Source: Serratia marcescens (GTDB taxonomy: Bacteria > Pseudomonadota > Gammaproteobacteria > Enterobacterales > Enterobacteriaceae). From it: a DNA stretch of 64,000 nucleotides. Under the pieces are notes generated by a model. The model ran no database searches and was not told the origin of the DNA. It saw only the letters and a program-made list of their open reading frames with translations. The position numbers and the translations under genes were made by a program. The stretch is taken from positions 1 to 64,000 of the forward strand of contig NZ_MJAO01000006.1 of assembly GCF_001902635.1 (NCBI RefSeq). The letters run 5' to 3'. Positions 38,680-49,727 of the stretch are shown here, one piece after another. The stretch's first letter is position 1. Every line of letters starts with the position of its first letter.

Positions 38680-39225
38680 ATGACAGGAAACGAAAATAAC
38701 CTGATTTGGATCGATTTGGAGATGACCGGGCTGGATCCGGAGCGTGACCGCATTATCGAGATCGCCACGCTGGTCACCGACGCCAACCTGAACATCCTGG
38801 CGGAGGGGCCGGTGATCGCCGTGCATCAATCCGACGATCAGCTGGCTCTGATGGACGAGTGGAACGTTCGCACCCATACCGGCAGCGGGCTGGTGGAGCG
38901 GGTGAAAGCCAGCCGCCAGGACGATCGCGCCGCCGAGCTGGAAACCATCGCCTTTCTGCAGCAGTGGGTGCCGGCCGGCAAATCGCCGATCTGCGGCAAC
39001 AGCGTGGGCCAGGACCGCCGTTTCCTGTTCCGCTATATGCCGGAGCTGGAGGCTTACTTCCATTACCGTTATCTGGACGTCAGCACGCTGAAGGAGCTGG
39101 CGCGTCGTTGGAAGCCGGAAATTCTCGGTGGTTTTAAAAAGCAGGGTACCCATCAGGCGCTGGACGACATCCGCGAATCGGTGGCCGAACTGGCTTATTA
39201 CCGCGAACATTTCATCCAGCTCTAA
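38680..39225 (+). CDS. orn: Oligoribonuclease
   Basis: The 181-residue DEDDh 3'-5' exonuclease degrades RNA dinucleotides. Active-site segments are [12 protein letters not shown] (residues about 8-19), the Asp in [20 protein letters not shown], and [13 protein letters not shown] with the His and Asp near the C-terminus. It is essential in E. coli. It is divergent from rsgA and lies before the tRNA-Gly cluster, as in E. coli. Confidence 0.97.
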   Translation: MTGNENNLIWIDLEMTGLDPERDRIIEIATLVTDANLNILAEGPVIAVHQSDDQLALMDEWNVRTHTGSGLVERVKASRQDDRAAELETIAFLQQWVPAGKSPICGNSVGQDRRFLFRYMPELEAYFHYRYLDVSTLKELARRWKPEILGGFKKQGTHQALDDIRESVAELAYYREHFIQL

Positions 39226-39336
39226 GGCTGTGGCGGCCCCGGAGGGGAAAAAACGCCGCTTTTAGCCGTTTAATTCGCCAACTTGGCGCTTTAATCGGCA
39301 ATCAAACAAAAATCGCGTTTTTTTGCTTTCAGGGGC

Positions 39337-39364
39337 TTGCGACAAAAAGGATTTCTCGTATAAT
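39337..39364 (+). promoter_or_regulatory. Promoter of the tRNA-Gly cluster
   Basis: TTGCGA (39337-39342) and a consensus TATAAT (39359-39364), with 16 bp between, are followed by the GC-rich start region GCGCACCCCG. This is the form of stringently controlled stable-RNA promoters. Confidence 0.85.
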
Positions 39365-39417
39365 GCGCACCCCGTACCGATGAAGAATTTCGTAAAGTTC
39401 CACCATCGATACGCCGG

Positions 39418-39493
<76 letters not shown>

Positions 39494-39559
39494 AATTCAA
39501 CAATGTCGCGATGCGGCATGATGAATAAATAAAGCAGTATCAAGCAGTACCTATGCGAC

Positions 39560-39635
39560 GCGGGAATAGCTCAGTTGGTAGAGCGCAACCTTGCCAAGGT
39601 TGAGGTCGCGAGTTCGAGCCTCGTTTCCCGCTCCA
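39560..39635 (+). tRNA. glyX: tRNA-Gly (GCC), second of three
   Basis: Same length and anticodon as its neighbours. The anticodon stem has AACCT/AGGTT where the others have GACCT/AGGTC, and the T stem also differs (GAGCCTC). The stem change is compensatory, so the tRNA should fold normally. Confidence 0.97.
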
Positions 39636-39689
39636 AAAATTCAAAGGTCACGCCAGTGTTTGGTGACCGGATGCCCAAAGCATCTCAAT

Positions 39690-39765
<76 letters not shown>

Positions 39766-39789
39766 ATTTTCTCTTCGTTTCAAACTCAA

Positions 39790-39818
39790 ATCCAACGCCT
39801 TATCCGGCGCGGATTTTT
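39790..39818 (+). terminator. Terminator of the tRNA-Gly cluster
   Basis: ATCC..CGCC pairs with GGCG.GGAT around a short loop and runs into TTTTTG, 24 bp after the last tRNA. Confidence 0.55.
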
Positions 39819-39858
39819 GTCCCGTTTTACATGTCTGGTAAAAATGTTGTAAACAGAG

Positions 39859-40107
39859 TTATCCACAGGCCCTGTACTTAATACCGTCAGACTAAAAAAT
39901 CAACAGCATACAAATCAAATATTTAATTCTTTGATTTTTAAGCTTATTTATTTATCCCAAAACGTTATGCCGATCACTTGCTCTTTTTGTTGCAGTTGAA
40001 AGACAACGTGTTTTTATTTTTATGCACAAATCCACAGAGAGAGTCCGCGGGCGGTATGACCGCGCGGTGCAGGCCGTCAGGCATCCCTCGGCAAACCTTT
40101 TTCCACA
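39859..40107 (+). other. datA: datA-like DnaA-box / IHF region
   Basis: This AT-rich stretch after the tRNA-Gly cluster contains a perfect DnaA box TTATCCACA (39859-39867), a second box TTATGCACA (40020-40028) fitting TTATNCACA, and weaker boxes TTATCCCAA (39952-39960), AAATCCACA (40028-40036) and TTTTCCACA (40099-40107, inside the queG 3' end). A perfect IHF consensus AATCAAATATTTA lies at 39913-39925. E. coli datA, which titrates DnaA and promotes its ATP hydrolysis with IHF, lies at this same place. Function here is inferred from content and position. The 39766-40076 gap has no gene. Confidence 0.75.
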
Positions 40108-41216
40108 GCCCGTATCAGTCGTTTTTTCTGCGCCGTCTGCACCTCAACGCCCTGCGCTTCGCGGCGGGCGAGCTGTTGCGCCAGCGCCCAGTGGATATGT
40201 TCGTCCAGCATAGCGTCCTGATCTAAACGCGCGCGTAGCGCGATCACCACGCCGTCTTCGTATGGCGCATTACCCAACGCCACGGCGATATTGCGCAGCC
40301 AGCGCAGGTGGCCGATGCGGCGTATCGCCGAGCCTTCGGTGATGCGCAGGAATTTTTCTTCCGTCCAGTTGAACAAATCGATCAGCTGCGGCGCGTGTAG
40401 CGCGGCGCGCGGGCTGAAGTCGTCTTCATCTGTGAGTTGAGAAAAGCGGTTCCACGGGCAGATCAGCTGGCAGTCGTCGCAGCCGTAAATGCGGTTGCCG
40501 ATCAGCGGTCGGAACTCCTCCGGTATCGCGCCTTCCAGCTCGATGGTCAGGTAAGAGATGCAGCGCCGGGCGTCTACGGTATAGGGCGCGACGATGGCAC
40601 CGGTCGGGCAGGTGGTGATGCAGGCGACGCAGCGGCCGCACTGCTCTTCCTGCGGCCGATCCACCGGTAGCGGCAGATCGATCAGCAATTCGCCGAGGAA
40701 AAACCACGACCCAGCTTCGCGGTTGAGAATTAGTGAGTGTTTACCAACCCATCCGATGCCTGCCTTGGCGGCCAGGGCGCGCTCCATCACCGGCGCGGAA
40801 TCGACAAAGGGACGGAAATTCAGCTCGCCGCAGTATGCCTGGATCTGATCGCCCAGCTTTTTCAGGCGCTGGCGCAACAATTTGTGATAGTCGCGCCCCA
40901 GCGCGTAGCGGCTGACGTAACCCAGCTGCGGATTCTGCAAGGTGCTGGCGAACGCCGCCTTGGCCGGCAGGTAGTTCATGCGCACGCTGATCACCCGCAG
41001 CGTGCCCGGCAGCAGTTCGTGAGGGCGTGCGCGCAGCATGCCGTGGCGCGCCATCCAGTCCATCTCGCCATGGTACTGCTTGTCGAGCCAGGCCTGCAGT
41101 TTCGGCTCTTCGAGGCTTAGATCGGTATCGCAGATGCCAACCTGCTGGAATCCTAGCGATTGCCCCCATTGCTTGATATGTTGGGCGAGTTGATGGAGAT
41201 CGAGGGGGTGCGTCAT
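40077..41216 (-). CDS. queG: Epoxyqueuosine reductase QueG
   Basis: The 379-residue cobalamin- and Fe-S-dependent enzyme performs the last step of queuosine synthesis in tRNA. Two [4Fe-4S] motifs are visible: CGRCVACITTCPTGA and GCDDCQLICPWN. A HEAT-like helical C-terminus follows. I start it at the ATG at 41216 ([11 protein letters not shown]); the open frame runs 35 codons further back but into nnr sequence. Its start codon overlaps the start codon of the divergent nnr gene. Confidence 0.95.
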   Translation of the reverse strand: MTHPLDLHQLAQHIKQWGQSLGFQQVGICDTDLSLEEPKLQAWLDKQYHGEMDWMARHGMLRARPHELLPGTLRVISVRMNYLPAKAAFASTLQNPQLGYVSRYALGRDYHKLLRQRLKKLGDQIQAYCGELNFRPFVDSAPVMERALAAKAGIGWVGKHSLILNREAGSWFFLGELLIDLPLPVDRPQEEQCGRCVACITTCPTGAIVAPYTVDARRCISYLTIELEGAIPEEFRPLIGNRIYGCDDCQLICPWNRFSQLTDEDDFSPRAALHAPQLIDLFNWTEEKFLRITEGSAIRRIGHLRWLRNIAVALGNAPYEDGVVIALRARLDQDAMLDEHIHWALAQQLARREAQGVEVQTAQKKRLIRAVEKGLPRDA

Positions 41217-42729
41217 GACGGGCCATAGTGAAAAAGCATACGCTGACAGCTTACCACACTCTGTCTGGTCTGCGGACTGGATCCGTCGTTCGGAGCCTGC
41301 GGCGGCGGCCTCGCTCGGCATCTCCCTTTACGATTTGATGCAGCGCGCCGGTCAGGCGGCCTACGCGCTGGCGCGCGACGCGTATCCTTCCCTCAACCAC
41401 TGGCTGGTGTTGTGCGGCCACGGCAACAACGGCGGCGACGGCTATGTGGTGGCGCGCCTGGCGAAGGCGGCGGGCGTGCAGGTGACGTTGATCGCCTGCG
41501 AAGGCTCACGGCCCTTGCCGCCGGAGGCCGCCGCCGCCCGCCAGGCCTGGTTGGCTGCCGGCGGCGATATTCTGCCGGCGAACAGCCGCTGGCCGGGGTC
41601 TGTCTCGCTGATCATCGACGGGCTGTTGGGTACCGGCCTGAGCAGCGCGCCGCGTGCGCCTTACGATGCACTGATCGAGGCCGCCAACCGGCATTCGGCG
41701 CCGGTGGTGGCACTCGATATCCCGTCCGGTCTGCTGGCGGAAAGCGGCGCCGCGCCAGGCGCGGTGGTGCGTGCCGCGCACACCGTCACGTTCATCGGCC
41801 TCAAGCCGGGTTTACTGACCGGCCAGGCGCGCGACTGGGTCGGGCAACTTCATCAGAATACGCTAGGCTTATCGGATTGGCTGGCGAAGCAACCGGCGCA
41901 GATTCAGCGGCTTACCGCCGAGATGCTGCCGCGTTGGCTGCATCCGCGCCGCCCCTGCGCCCATAAGGGCGAGCACGGCCGCCTGTTGTTGGTGGGCGGC
42001 GACCGCGGTTTCGGCGGCGCCATTCGCATGGCGGCGGAGGCGGCCCTACGCAGCGGTGCTGGCTTGGTGCGAGTGCTTACTCACATTGAACACGTTGCGC
42101 CGCTGTTGGCAGCCCGGCCGGAATTGATGGTGCAGGCGCTGGACGAGGCGACGCTGCGGCAGGCGATGCAATGGGCGGATGTGCTGGTGATTGGCCCGGG
42201 CCTGGGCCAGTCTGAATGGGGCAAGAACGCGTTGAATGTGCTGCAAGCCAGCGATAAACCGGCCTTGTGGGACGCCGATGCGCTGAACTTGCTGGCATTA
42301 AATCCCGAGAAGCGGCAGAATCGCGTGATGACCCCGCATCCCGGTGAGGCGGCGCGGCTGTTGAGCTGCAGCACCGCTGATATCGAGAGTGATCGCTTAC
42401 TTGCCGTGCGCAAGCTGGCGGTGCGCTACGGCGGCGTGGCGGTGCTGAAAGGCGCCGGAACGCTGATCGCCGATGAGCGGGGGCAGATGGCGATCGCCGA
42501 CGTCGGCAATGCCGGCATGGCCTCCGGCGGCATGGGCGATGTGCTGTCGGGCATCATCGGCGGTTTGCTGGCGCAAAAGCTCTCGCTGTATGATGCCGCT
42601 TGTGCGGGCTGCGTCGTACACGGCGCGGCCGCCGATCGCGTGGCGGAAAGACAAGGAACAAGAGGCATGTTGGCGACCGATTTACTGCCGGACATCCTTC
42701 ATTTCGTTAACCCTGAGTGGGCAAAATAG
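41215..42729 (+). CDS. nnr: Bifunctional NAD(P)HX epimerase/dehydratase Nnr
   Basis: The 504-residue two-domain repair enzyme returns hydrated NAD(P)H to use. The N-terminal YjeF epimerase domain (about residues 20-230) has the [16 protein letters not shown] loop. The C-terminal ADP-dependent dehydratase domain (ribokinase-like) has [11 protein letters not shown] and [20 protein letters not shown]. Its ATG lies inside the reverse-strand ATG of queG. The gene leads the operon with tsaE, amiB, mutL, miaA, hfq and hflXKC. Confidence 0.96.
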   Translation: MTGHSEKAYADSLPHSVWSADWIRRSEPAAAASLGISLYDLMQRAGQAAYALARDAYPSLNHWLVLCGHGNNGGDGYVVARLAKAAGVQVTLIACEGSRPLPPEAAAARQAWLAAGGDILPANSRWPGSVSLIIDGLLGTGLSSAPRAPYDALIEAANRHSAPVVALDIPSGLLAESGAAPGAVVRAAHTVTFIGLKPGLLTGQARDWVGQLHQNTLGLSDWLAKQPAQIQRLTAEMLPRWLHPRRPCAHKGEHGRLLLVGGDRGFGGAIRMAAEAALRSGAGLVRVLTHIEHVAPLLAARPELMVQALDEATLRQAMQWADVLVIGPGLGQSEWGKNALNVLQASDKPALWDADALNLLALNPEKRQNRVMTPHPGEAARLLSCSTADIESDRLLAVRKLAVRYGGVAVLKGAGTLIADERGQMAIADVGNAGMASGGMGDVLSGIIGGLLAQKLSLYDAACAGCVVHGAAADRVAERQGTRGMLATDLLPDILHFVNPEWAK

Positions 42730-42739
42730 ACTTTATCGA

Positions 42740-43210
42740 ATGAAAGAACTCGTTTTACCTCTGCCGGACGAGGCAGCGACTGTCGCATTGGGCGCCACGT
42801 TGGCCAAGGCCTGCGATCGCGCCAGCGTCATCTATCTCTACGGCGACCTGGGCGCCGGTAAAACCACCTTCAGCCGCGGTTTCCTGCAGGCGTTAGGGCA
42901 TCAGGGCAACGTCAAAAGCCCGACCTACACCCTGGTGGAACCTTATGCCTTACAGCCGCTGGCGGTGTATCACTTCGATCTGTATCGCCTGGCCGATCCG
43001 GAAGAACTCGAATTCATGGGCATCCGTGATTACTTCGCGCAAGACGCCATCTGCCTGGTCGAATGGCCACAGCAGGGCACCGGCGTGCTGCCGGAGCCGG
43101 ATCTGGCGCTGCACCTCGGCTATCAGGGCGAAGGGCGCGAGGCGAAGATCGAGGCGATTTCCGCTTACGGCAGCCAGCTTTTAGACCGCATTCACGGGCC
43201 ACAGGGATGA
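42740..43210 (+). CDS. tsaE: tRNA threonylcarbamoyladenosine ATPase TsaE
   Basis: The 156-residue P-loop protein works with TsaB and TsaD to make t6A37 on ANN-decoding tRNAs. The Walker A is [13 protein letters not shown] (near residue 36), with the family segment [10 protein letters not shown] after it. The ATG at 42740 lies 10 bp after the nnr stop. It is an essential step in tRNA modification in E. coli. Confidence 0.96.
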   Translation: MKELVLPLPDEAATVALGATLAKACDRASVIYLYGDLGAGKTTFSRGFLQALGHQGNVKSPTYTLVEPYALQPLAVYHFDLYRLADPEELEFMGIRDYFAQDAICLVEWPQQGTGVLPEPDLALHLGYQGEGREAKIEAISAYGSQLLDRIHGPQG

Positions 43211-43217
43211 TGCTGCA

Positions 43218-45014
43218 ATGACGCATGCGTTGAAAAAATTCGCGGTCCTCATGCTGATCGCTGTGCTGGGGCCGTTCGGCGCATTGAACGCGCTGGCGGC
43301 GTCCTCGCTATCGGATATCAAGGTCGCCAACGCTCAGCGTGAAGCGACGGTGTCGGTGAGCTTCAACGGCCCGCCTGACTATGCCTTTTTCCCGCTGCAC
43401 GGTCCGGATCGCGTGGTGTTGGACGTCAATCAGAAGGGGAAAGTCGGCGGCCTACCGCTCAACTTCAGCGGCCAGAACCTGGTGAAAAGCATTCGCTCGA
43501 GCACGCCGAAAGACGCTCAGAGCGTGCGTCTGGTATTTGATCTGACCCAGCGCGCCAAAACCCGCGTCTCTACCCGCCAGAACGGTGGCGTGCATACCGT
43601 GGTGTTCACCATCACGGCCGAAGGCGGCGCTAATAACGTCGTGCGCAAAGCGCCGGTGCAAACGCCTGCGCCGGTCACAGTCAGCCAACCCGCGCGCCAG
43701 GTACCGGTCGCGGTAAGCGAAGCGCCGGAGCCACCATTGCGTAAAGCGCCCACGGGTGCGAATCCGTTTACCAATAAACCTGCCGTGGTTGCGGGCACTG
43801 CCACTGAAGTGACGCCGCGCAGCAGCCGCGTTTCCGTTGGTTCCGGCGATCGGGTGGTGGTGGCGATCGACGCCGGCCACGGCGGTCAGGATCCGGGCGC
43901 CATCGGCCCGAGCGGGCTGAAAGAGAAGAATGTCACCATCGCCATCGCGCGCCGCTTGCAGGCGATGCTGAACGACGATCCGCAGTTCAAGCCGGTGTTG
44001 ACGCGTAACGGCGACTATTTCATTTCGGTGATGGGGCGTTCCGACGTGGCGCGTAAGCAGGGCGCCAACGTGTTGGTCTCCATTCATGCCGACGCCGCGC
44101 CGAACCGCAGCGCCAGCGGGGCCTCCGTCTGGGTGCTGTCCAACCGCCGCGCCAACAGCGAAATGGCCGGCTGGCTTGAACAGCATGAGAAGCAGTCCGA
44201 GCTGCTTGGCGGCGCCGGCGACCTGCTGGCCAACAGCCAGGCCGACCCTTATCTGAGCCAGGCGGTGCTGGATCTGCAGTTCGGTCATTCGCAACGCGTA
44301 GGATACGATGTGGCGGTGAAGGTGTTACAGCAGCTGCAAAGCGTCGGCTCACTGCATAAGCGCCGGCCGGAACACGCCAGTTTGGGCGTGCTGCGTTCGC
44401 CGGATATCCCATCGCTGCTGGTGGAAACAGGATTTATCAGTAATAGCACGGAGGAGCGGCTGCTGGGCAGTAGCGCGTATCAGGAGAAGATTGCCAAGGC
44501 CATCCATAACGGCCTGCGCAGCTATTTCCTGGCGCATCCGCTGCAAGCCGACCCAAAGGTGGAAAACCGACCGCTGGACGTCGCAGCGGCGGTTAACACC
44601 TCAACACCAGACGTGCGCCAGCCGGAGCCGATCGTCAGCTCGGCCGGCGCGAGCCGCAGCGTGAGCGGCAAGACCCAGATCCACGTGGTGAAGCGGGCGG
44701 AGACGCTGTCCGGTATTGCCGACAGCTACGGCACCACCCCGGCGGCGCTACGCGATCTGAACAAACTGAAGAAAGACGGCGTGTGGGTGGGCCAACGCCT
44801 GAAGGTGCCGGCGGGTAAAACCGCCGCCGTAACTGCCGTCGCCAAGGTAAAAACGCCGGCGAAGAAGCCGTCTAAACATAAAGTGGCCCGCGGGGATACG
44901 CTTTCCTCCATCGCTTCTCGCTATGGGGTCAGCGTCGGCGATCTGAAACGGGTCAACAATCTTAAGTCGGACGTCGCGCCGCTGGATCGGACGCTGACCA
45001 TTCCGCAGGCCTAG
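43218..45014 (+). CDS. amiB: N-acetylmuramoyl-L-alanine amidase AmiB
   Basis: The 598-residue periplasmic amidase splits septal peptidoglycan. In order it has a signal peptide (about 1-28), an AMIN domain (about 30-130) for septal targeting, a Pro/Ala-rich linker, an Amidase_3 zinc domain with [21 protein letters not shown] and the Glu in [10 protein letters not shown], and two LysM repeats near 475-520 and 550-595. The two LysM units are typical for Serratia and Yersinia AmiB, while E. coli has one. Activation by EnvC/FtsEX is known from the family. Confidence 0.96.
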   Translation: MTHALKKFAVLMLIAVLGPFGALNALAASSLSDIKVANAQREATVSVSFNGPPDYAFFPLHGPDRVVLDVNQKGKVGGLPLNFSGQNLVKSIRSSTPKDAQSVRLVFDLTQRAKTRVSTRQNGGVHTVVFTITAEGGANNVVRKAPVQTPAPVTVSQPARQVPVAVSEAPEPPLRKAPTGANPFTNKPAVVAGTATEVTPRSSRVSVGSGDRVVVAIDAGHGGQDPGAIGPSGLKEKNVTIAIARRLQAMLNDDPQFKPVLTRNGDYFISVMGRSDVARKQGANVLVSIHADAAPNRSASGASVWVLSNRRANSEMAGWLEQHEKQSELLGGAGDLLANSQADPYLSQAVLDLQFGHSQRVGYDVAVKVLQQLQSVGSLHKRRPEHASLGVLRSPDIPSLLVETGFISNSTEERLLGSSAYQEKIAKAIHNGLRSYFLAHPLQADPKVENRPLDVAAAVNTSTPDVRQPEPIVSSAGASRSVSGKTQIHVVKRAETLSGIADSYGTTPAALRDLNKLKKDGVWVGQRLKVPAGKTAAVTAVAKVKTPAKKPSKHKVARGDTLSSIASRYGVSVGDLKRVNNLKSDVAPLDRTLTIPQA

Positions 45015-45036
45015 CGCCGTCGCTACAGGAGTCAGC

Positions 45037-46923
45037 ATGCCTATCCAGGTGTTACCGCCACAGCTTGCCAACCAGATCGCCGCGGGAGAGGTGGTTGAAC
45101 GGCCTGCGTCGGTCGTCAAAGAGCTGGTGGAAAACAGCCTGGACGCCGGTGCGACGCGCATCGATATCGATATTGAACGCGGCGGCGCCAAGCTGATCCG
45201 CATTCGCGACAACGGCTGCGGCATCGGCAAGGCCGATCTGGCGCTGGCGTTGGCGCGGCACGCCACCAGTAAAATCAGCACGCTCGACGATCTGGAAGCG
45301 ATCGTCAGCCTCGGCTTTCGCGGCGAAGCGCTGGCCAGCATCAGCTCGGTTTCCCGTTTGACCCTGACGTCGCGTACCGCCGACCAGGGTGAGGCGTGGC
45401 AAGCCTATGCCGAAGGGCGAGAGCAGGCGGTGACGGTCAAACCCGCCGCGCATCCGGTCGGCAGCACGCTGGAGGTGCTGGATCTGTTTTACAACACCCC
45501 GGCGCGCCGCAAGTTCATGCGCACCGAGAAAACCGAGTTCGGCCATATCGATGAGGTGGTGCGGCGCATTGCGCTGGCGCGTTTCGATGTGGCGATCAAC
45601 CTCAGCCACAACGGCAAACTGATCCGCCAATACCGGGCGGCGAAAGAAGAAAGCCAACACGAGCGCCGTTTGGGCAGCATTTGCGGCCCGGCATTTTTGC
45701 AGCATGCGCTGAACATCAACTGGCAGCACGGCGACCTTAGCATTCGCGGTTGGGTGGCGGATCCCGCCGGGGCACGTCAGTTGGGTGAAATGCAGTACTG
45801 CTACGTCAACAGCCGCATGATGCGCGATCGGTTGATCAATCACGCCATTCGGCAGGCCTATCAGGATCAGCTGAAAGAGGAGCAGCAACCCGCTTACGTG
45901 TTGTATCTGGAGGTCGATCCGCATCAGGTGGACGTCAACGTTCATCCCGCCAAGCACGAGGTGCGTTTCCATCAGGCGCGGCTGGTGCACGATTTTATCT
46001 ATCAGGCGGTGACCACCGTGCTGCAACAGGCCGGTCAGTCGCCGTCGTTGCCGCTGGCGGAAACGCCTGACGAAGAACCCGTGCCGGTTTGGCAGCAGGA
46101 GAACCGCGTCGCCGCCGGCGGCAACCATTTTTCTCAGCCTGCGCCGCGCCGCGAAACGTCGCCACAGGCCGGCGGCGTCGCCCGTGAGCGCGCGCCGCAG
46201 CCCGGTTGGCAAACGGCGGGCGGTTACCAGAAACGCGAAGGCGAGCTGTACGGCAAACTGATGCAGCCCTCTACCGAGCCGCAGGCCGAGGCCGCGCCGG
46301 AAGTCTCGAGTAAGCCGCCGTTGTTCCCGCCGGTGAAAGCCGCGGCGGAAACGCCGTTGGCGGGCGGCCAACACAGTTTTGGCCGGGTGCTGATGATCCA
46401 TCCGCCTTGCTACGCGTTGATTGAACAGCGCTTGCAGCCGGCGCTGCTCAACCTGGCGGTGGCCGAACGCTGGCTGCGTCAGGCGCAGCTCAACCCGCCT
46501 GCGGAAGGGCTGCGGCCACAACCGCTGCTCATTCCAATCAAGCTGACGCTGAACAAAAATGAAGCGGCGGCCATCGCGCGGCATCAGGCGCTGTTGGCGG
46601 CGATGGGGCTGGATCTGCAAACGGATCACGGCCGTGTGACGCTGCGCGCAGTGCCTTTACCATTGCGCCAACAAAATTTACAAAAACTGATACCCGAACT
46701 GTTAGGCTATCTGGCCGAACATCAGGAGATGTTGCCCGCGGTGCTGGCCACCTGGCTCGCTCGCCGCCTTGGCAGCGAACATGAACAGTGGAACACCTCG
46801 CAAGCGATACAATTGCTGACCGACGTTGAACGACTTTGCCCGCAGCTGGTCAAATCGCCACCGAGCGGACTTTTACAACCCGTTGATTTACAGGCCGCAC
46901 TGGCGGCCCTCAAGCATGACTGA
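45037..46923 (+). CDS. mutL: DNA mismatch repair protein MutL
   Basis: The 628-residue GHKL ATPase links MutS recognition to MutH incision. N-terminal motifs are [35 protein letters not shown] and [14 protein letters not shown] Pro/Ala-rich linker (about residues 340-430) separates the C-terminal dimerisation domain. Its end overlaps the miaA start by 8 bp. All ATP-binding motifs are intact, so the strain should not be a mutator for this reason. Confidence 0.98.
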   Translation: MPIQVLPPQLANQIAAGEVVERPASVVKELVENSLDAGATRIDIDIERGGAKLIRIRDNGCGIGKADLALALARHATSKISTLDDLEAIVSLGFRGEALASISSVSRLTLTSRTADQGEAWQAYAEGREQAVTVKPAAHPVGSTLEVLDLFYNTPARRKFMRTEKTEFGHIDEVVRRIALARFDVAINLSHNGKLIRQYRAAKEESQHERRLGSICGPAFLQHALNINWQHGDLSIRGWVADPAGARQLGEMQYCYVNSRMMRDRLINHAIRQAYQDQLKEEQQPAYVLYLEVDPHQVDVNVHPAKHEVRFHQARLVHDFIYQAVTTVLQQAGQSPSLPLAETPDEEPVPVWQQENRVAAGGNHFSQPAPRRETSPQAGGVARERAPQPGWQTAGGYQKREGELYGKLMQPSTEPQAEAAPEVSSKPPLFPPVKAAAETPLAGGQHSFGRVLMIHPPCYALIEQRLQPALLNLAVAERWLRQAQLNPPAEGLRPQPLLIPIKLTLNKNEAAAIARHQALLAAMGLDLQTDHGRVTLRAVPLPLRQQNLQKLIPELLGYLAEHQEMLPAVLATWLARRLGSEHEQWNTSQAIQLLTDVERLCPQLVKSPPSGLLQPVDLQAALAALKHD

Positions 46924-47857
46924 AACTGAAATGACACCACGTCCCCCGGCTATTTTCATCATGGGGCCGACCGCCTCGGGTAAGACCGCGCTGGCGATCG
47001 CGCTGCGCGAACGCCTGCCGGTGGAGCTGATCAGCGTCGATTCCGCGCTGATTTATCGCGGCATGGATATCGGCACCGCAAAGCCGAGCGCCGAAGAACT
47101 GGCGCAGGCCCCCCATCGGTTGATCGATATCCGCGATCCCGCAGAAGCTTACTCGGCGGCGGAGTTTCGCGCCGACGCGCTGAAGGAGATGGCCGACATC
47201 ACCGCTGCCGGGCGTATTCCGCTGCTGGTGGGTGGCACTATGTTGTATTTCAAGGCGTTGCTGGAAGGATTGTCGCCGTTGCCGTCCGCCGATCCCTTGG
47301 TTCGCGAGCGCATTGAACAGCAGGCGGCGGAGCAGGGTTGGGAGGCGTTGCACCGCCAGTTACAGGCGATCGATCCGGTCGCGGCATTGAGAATTCATCC
47401 GAATGATCCGCAGAGACTGTCCAGAGCACTGGAAGTTTTTTTTATTTCGGGTAAAACTTTAACGGAACTGACTAAAATTTCGGGTGAATCGTTACCGTAT
47501 CAAGTTCACCAATTTGCGATAGCGCCGACCAGCCGTGAGTTGATCCATCAACGCATCGAGCTGCGGTACCATCAAATGTTGGCGGCGGGTTTTGAGACGG
47601 AAGCGCGTGCACTTTTCGCACGGGGTGATTTGCATACGGACTTGCCCTCCATTCGCTGTGTCGGTTACCGCCAGATGTGGTCATACTTGTCTGGTGAAAT
47701 TAGTTACGATGAGATGGTTTATCGTGGTATTTGCGCAACACGTCAGTTGGCTAAACGCCAGATGACCTGGTTACGGGGTTGGGAGTCGGTCCATTGGTTG
47801 GACAGTGAAAAGCCGGGAGAGGCTTTGGACTCGGTGACACAGGTTGTTAGTGCATAG
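46916..47857 (+). CDS. miaA: tRNA dimethylallyltransferase MiaA
   Basis: The 313-residue enzyme adds the isopentenyl group to A37 of tRNAs reading U-starting codons. It has the P-loop [11 protein letters not shown] near residue 18, the [18 protein letters not shown] substrate loop, and [13 protein letters not shown] start it at the ATG at 46916, which overlaps the mutL stop; the open frame extends 30 codons into mutL but is not family sequence. Confidence 0.97.
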   Translation: MTETEMTPRPPAIFIMGPTASGKTALAIALRERLPVELISVDSALIYRGMDIGTAKPSAEELAQAPHRLIDIRDPAEAYSAAEFRADALKEMADITAAGRIPLLVGGTMLYFKALLEGLSPLPSADPLVRERIEQQAAEQGWEALHRQLQAIDPVAALRIHPNDPQRLSRALEVFFISGKTLTELTKISGESLPYQVHQFAIAPTSRELIHQRIELRYHQMLAAGFETEARALFARGDLHTDLPSIRCVGYRQMWSYLSGEISYDEMVYRGICATRQLAKRQMTWLRGWESVHWLDSEKPGEALDSVTQVVSA

Positions 47858-47959
47858 GTTGGGTGATTGTGTACAATTGCTGAGTATTCAGCGCGCAAAT
47901 TTTTTACGTCGTTTATTTTAGAGCCGACAGGTTCTTAGTTACAAACAACAAGCAAATAA

Positions 47960-48280
<321 letters not shown>

Positions 48281-48378
48281 AGCGCGTTGCAAGTCAACCA
48301 TGACGGGGAGCATAAGCAGCCGCGGGCTGTTTATGTCCCCCAAACTCACGGTGAGTGTCCGTTTGAGAGGTTGCACGC

Positions 48379-49659
48379 TTGTTTGACCGTTATGAAGCCG
48401 GTGAGCAGGCCGTACTGGTTCATATCTATTTCTCGCAAGACAAAGATACGGAAGACCTCAACGAGTTCGAATCGTTGGTTTCCTCAGCCGGTGTCGAAGC
48501 TTTGCAAGTGGTGACTGGTAGCCGCAAAGCCCCGCATCCGAAGTACTTTGTCGGCGAAGGAAAGGCCGAAGAAATTGCAGATGCGGTGAAAGCCAGCGGC
48601 GCGTCTGTTGTCCTGTTTGATCATTCCCTTTCCCCGGCGCAGGAAAGAAACCTCGAGCGCCTGTGCGAATGCCGGGTGATCGACCGCACCGGGCTGATTT
48701 TAGACATCTTCGCCCAGCGTGCCCGTACCCATGAAGGTAAGCTGCAGGTGGAGTTGGCGCAGCTGCGTCACATCGCCACGCGTCTGGTACGCGGCTGGAC
48801 GCACCTGGAGCGGCAAAAAGGGGGGATTGGCCTGCGCGGGCCGGGGGAAACCCAGCTTGAGACCGACCGTCGCCTGTTGCGCGATCGTATCAGCTTGATT
48901 CTGCGCCGCCTGGAGCGGGTAGAAAAGCAGCGTGAACAAGGCCGACGCGCGCGGACCCGCGCCGATGTGCCGACCGTCTCGCTGGTGGGCTACACCAACG
49001 CCGGCAAATCCACCCTGTTTAACCGAATAACGTCTGCCGAGGTGTATGCGGCGGATCAGCTATTTGCCACCCTGGATCCTACGTTGCGGCGCATTGACGT
49101 GCCGGACGTGGGGGATACCGTGTTGGCGGATACCGTAGGCTTTATCCGGCACCTGCCGCACGATCTGGTAGCCGCCTTCAAGGCGACGCTGCAAGAAACG
49201 CGTCAGGCGTCTCTGCTGCTGCACGTCATCGACGCCGCAGATCCGCGCGTCGATGAGAACATCGAAGCGGTGAACACTGTGCTGGCGGAGATCGACTCGG
49301 ATGAAATCCCTACACTGTTAGTGATGAACAAAATAGATATGCTGGACGATTTTGTGCCGCGTATCGACCGCAACGATGAAAACCTGCCGATCCGGGTGTG
49401 GCTGTCCGCCGCCAGCGGAGAGGGTATTCCGTTGCTGTATCAGGCGTTGACGGAGCGCTTATCGGGGGAGATCGCACATTACGAATTGCGCTTACCGCCA
49501 CGGGCAGGCCGTCTTCGCAGCCGTTTTTACCAGCTTCAGGCGATTGAAAAAGAGTGGAACGAAGAGGACGGTAGCATTGGCGTGGTGGTGCGAATGCCGA
49601 TCGTCGAATGGCGTCGTCTCTGCAAGCAAGAACAGGACCTGATTGACTTTATCGTATGA
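48379..49659 (+). CDS. hflX: Ribosome-splitting GTPase HflX
   Basis: The 426-residue Obg-related GTPase binds the 50S subunit and splits stalled ribosomes under heat stress. It has the N-terminal HflX domain, the [15 protein letters not shown] linker, and G motifs [14 protein letters not shown] and NKID. The start is a TTG ([10 protein letters not shown]) with GAGAGG eight bases upstream; no ATG or GTG fits the family start better. Order hfq-hflX-hflK-hflC is as in E. coli. Confidence 0.96.
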   Translation: MFDRYEAGEQAVLVHIYFSQDKDTEDLNEFESLVSSAGVEALQVVTGSRKAPHPKYFVGEGKAEEIADAVKASGASVVLFDHSLSPAQERNLERLCECRVIDRTGLILDIFAQRARTHEGKLQVELAQLRHIATRLVRGWTHLERQKGGIGLRGPGETQLETDRRLLRDRISLILRRLERVEKQREQGRRARTRADVPTVSLVGYTNAGKSTLFNRITSAEVYAADQLFATLDPTLRRIDVPDVGDTVLADTVGFIRHLPHDLVAAFKATLQETRQASLLLHVIDAADPRVDENIEAVNTVLAEIDSDEIPTLLVMNKIDMLDDFVPRIDRNDENLPIRVWLSAASGEGIPLLYQALTERLSGEIAHYELRLPPRAGRLRSRFYQLQAIEKEWNEEDGSIGVVVRMPIVEWRRLCKQEQDLIDFIV

Positions 49660-49727
49660 TCATATCCTGTTACATTTATGCTTCGCGAAAGCCTGAAGTA
49701 CCCAATCACAGAATATGGAGCTAAAAC

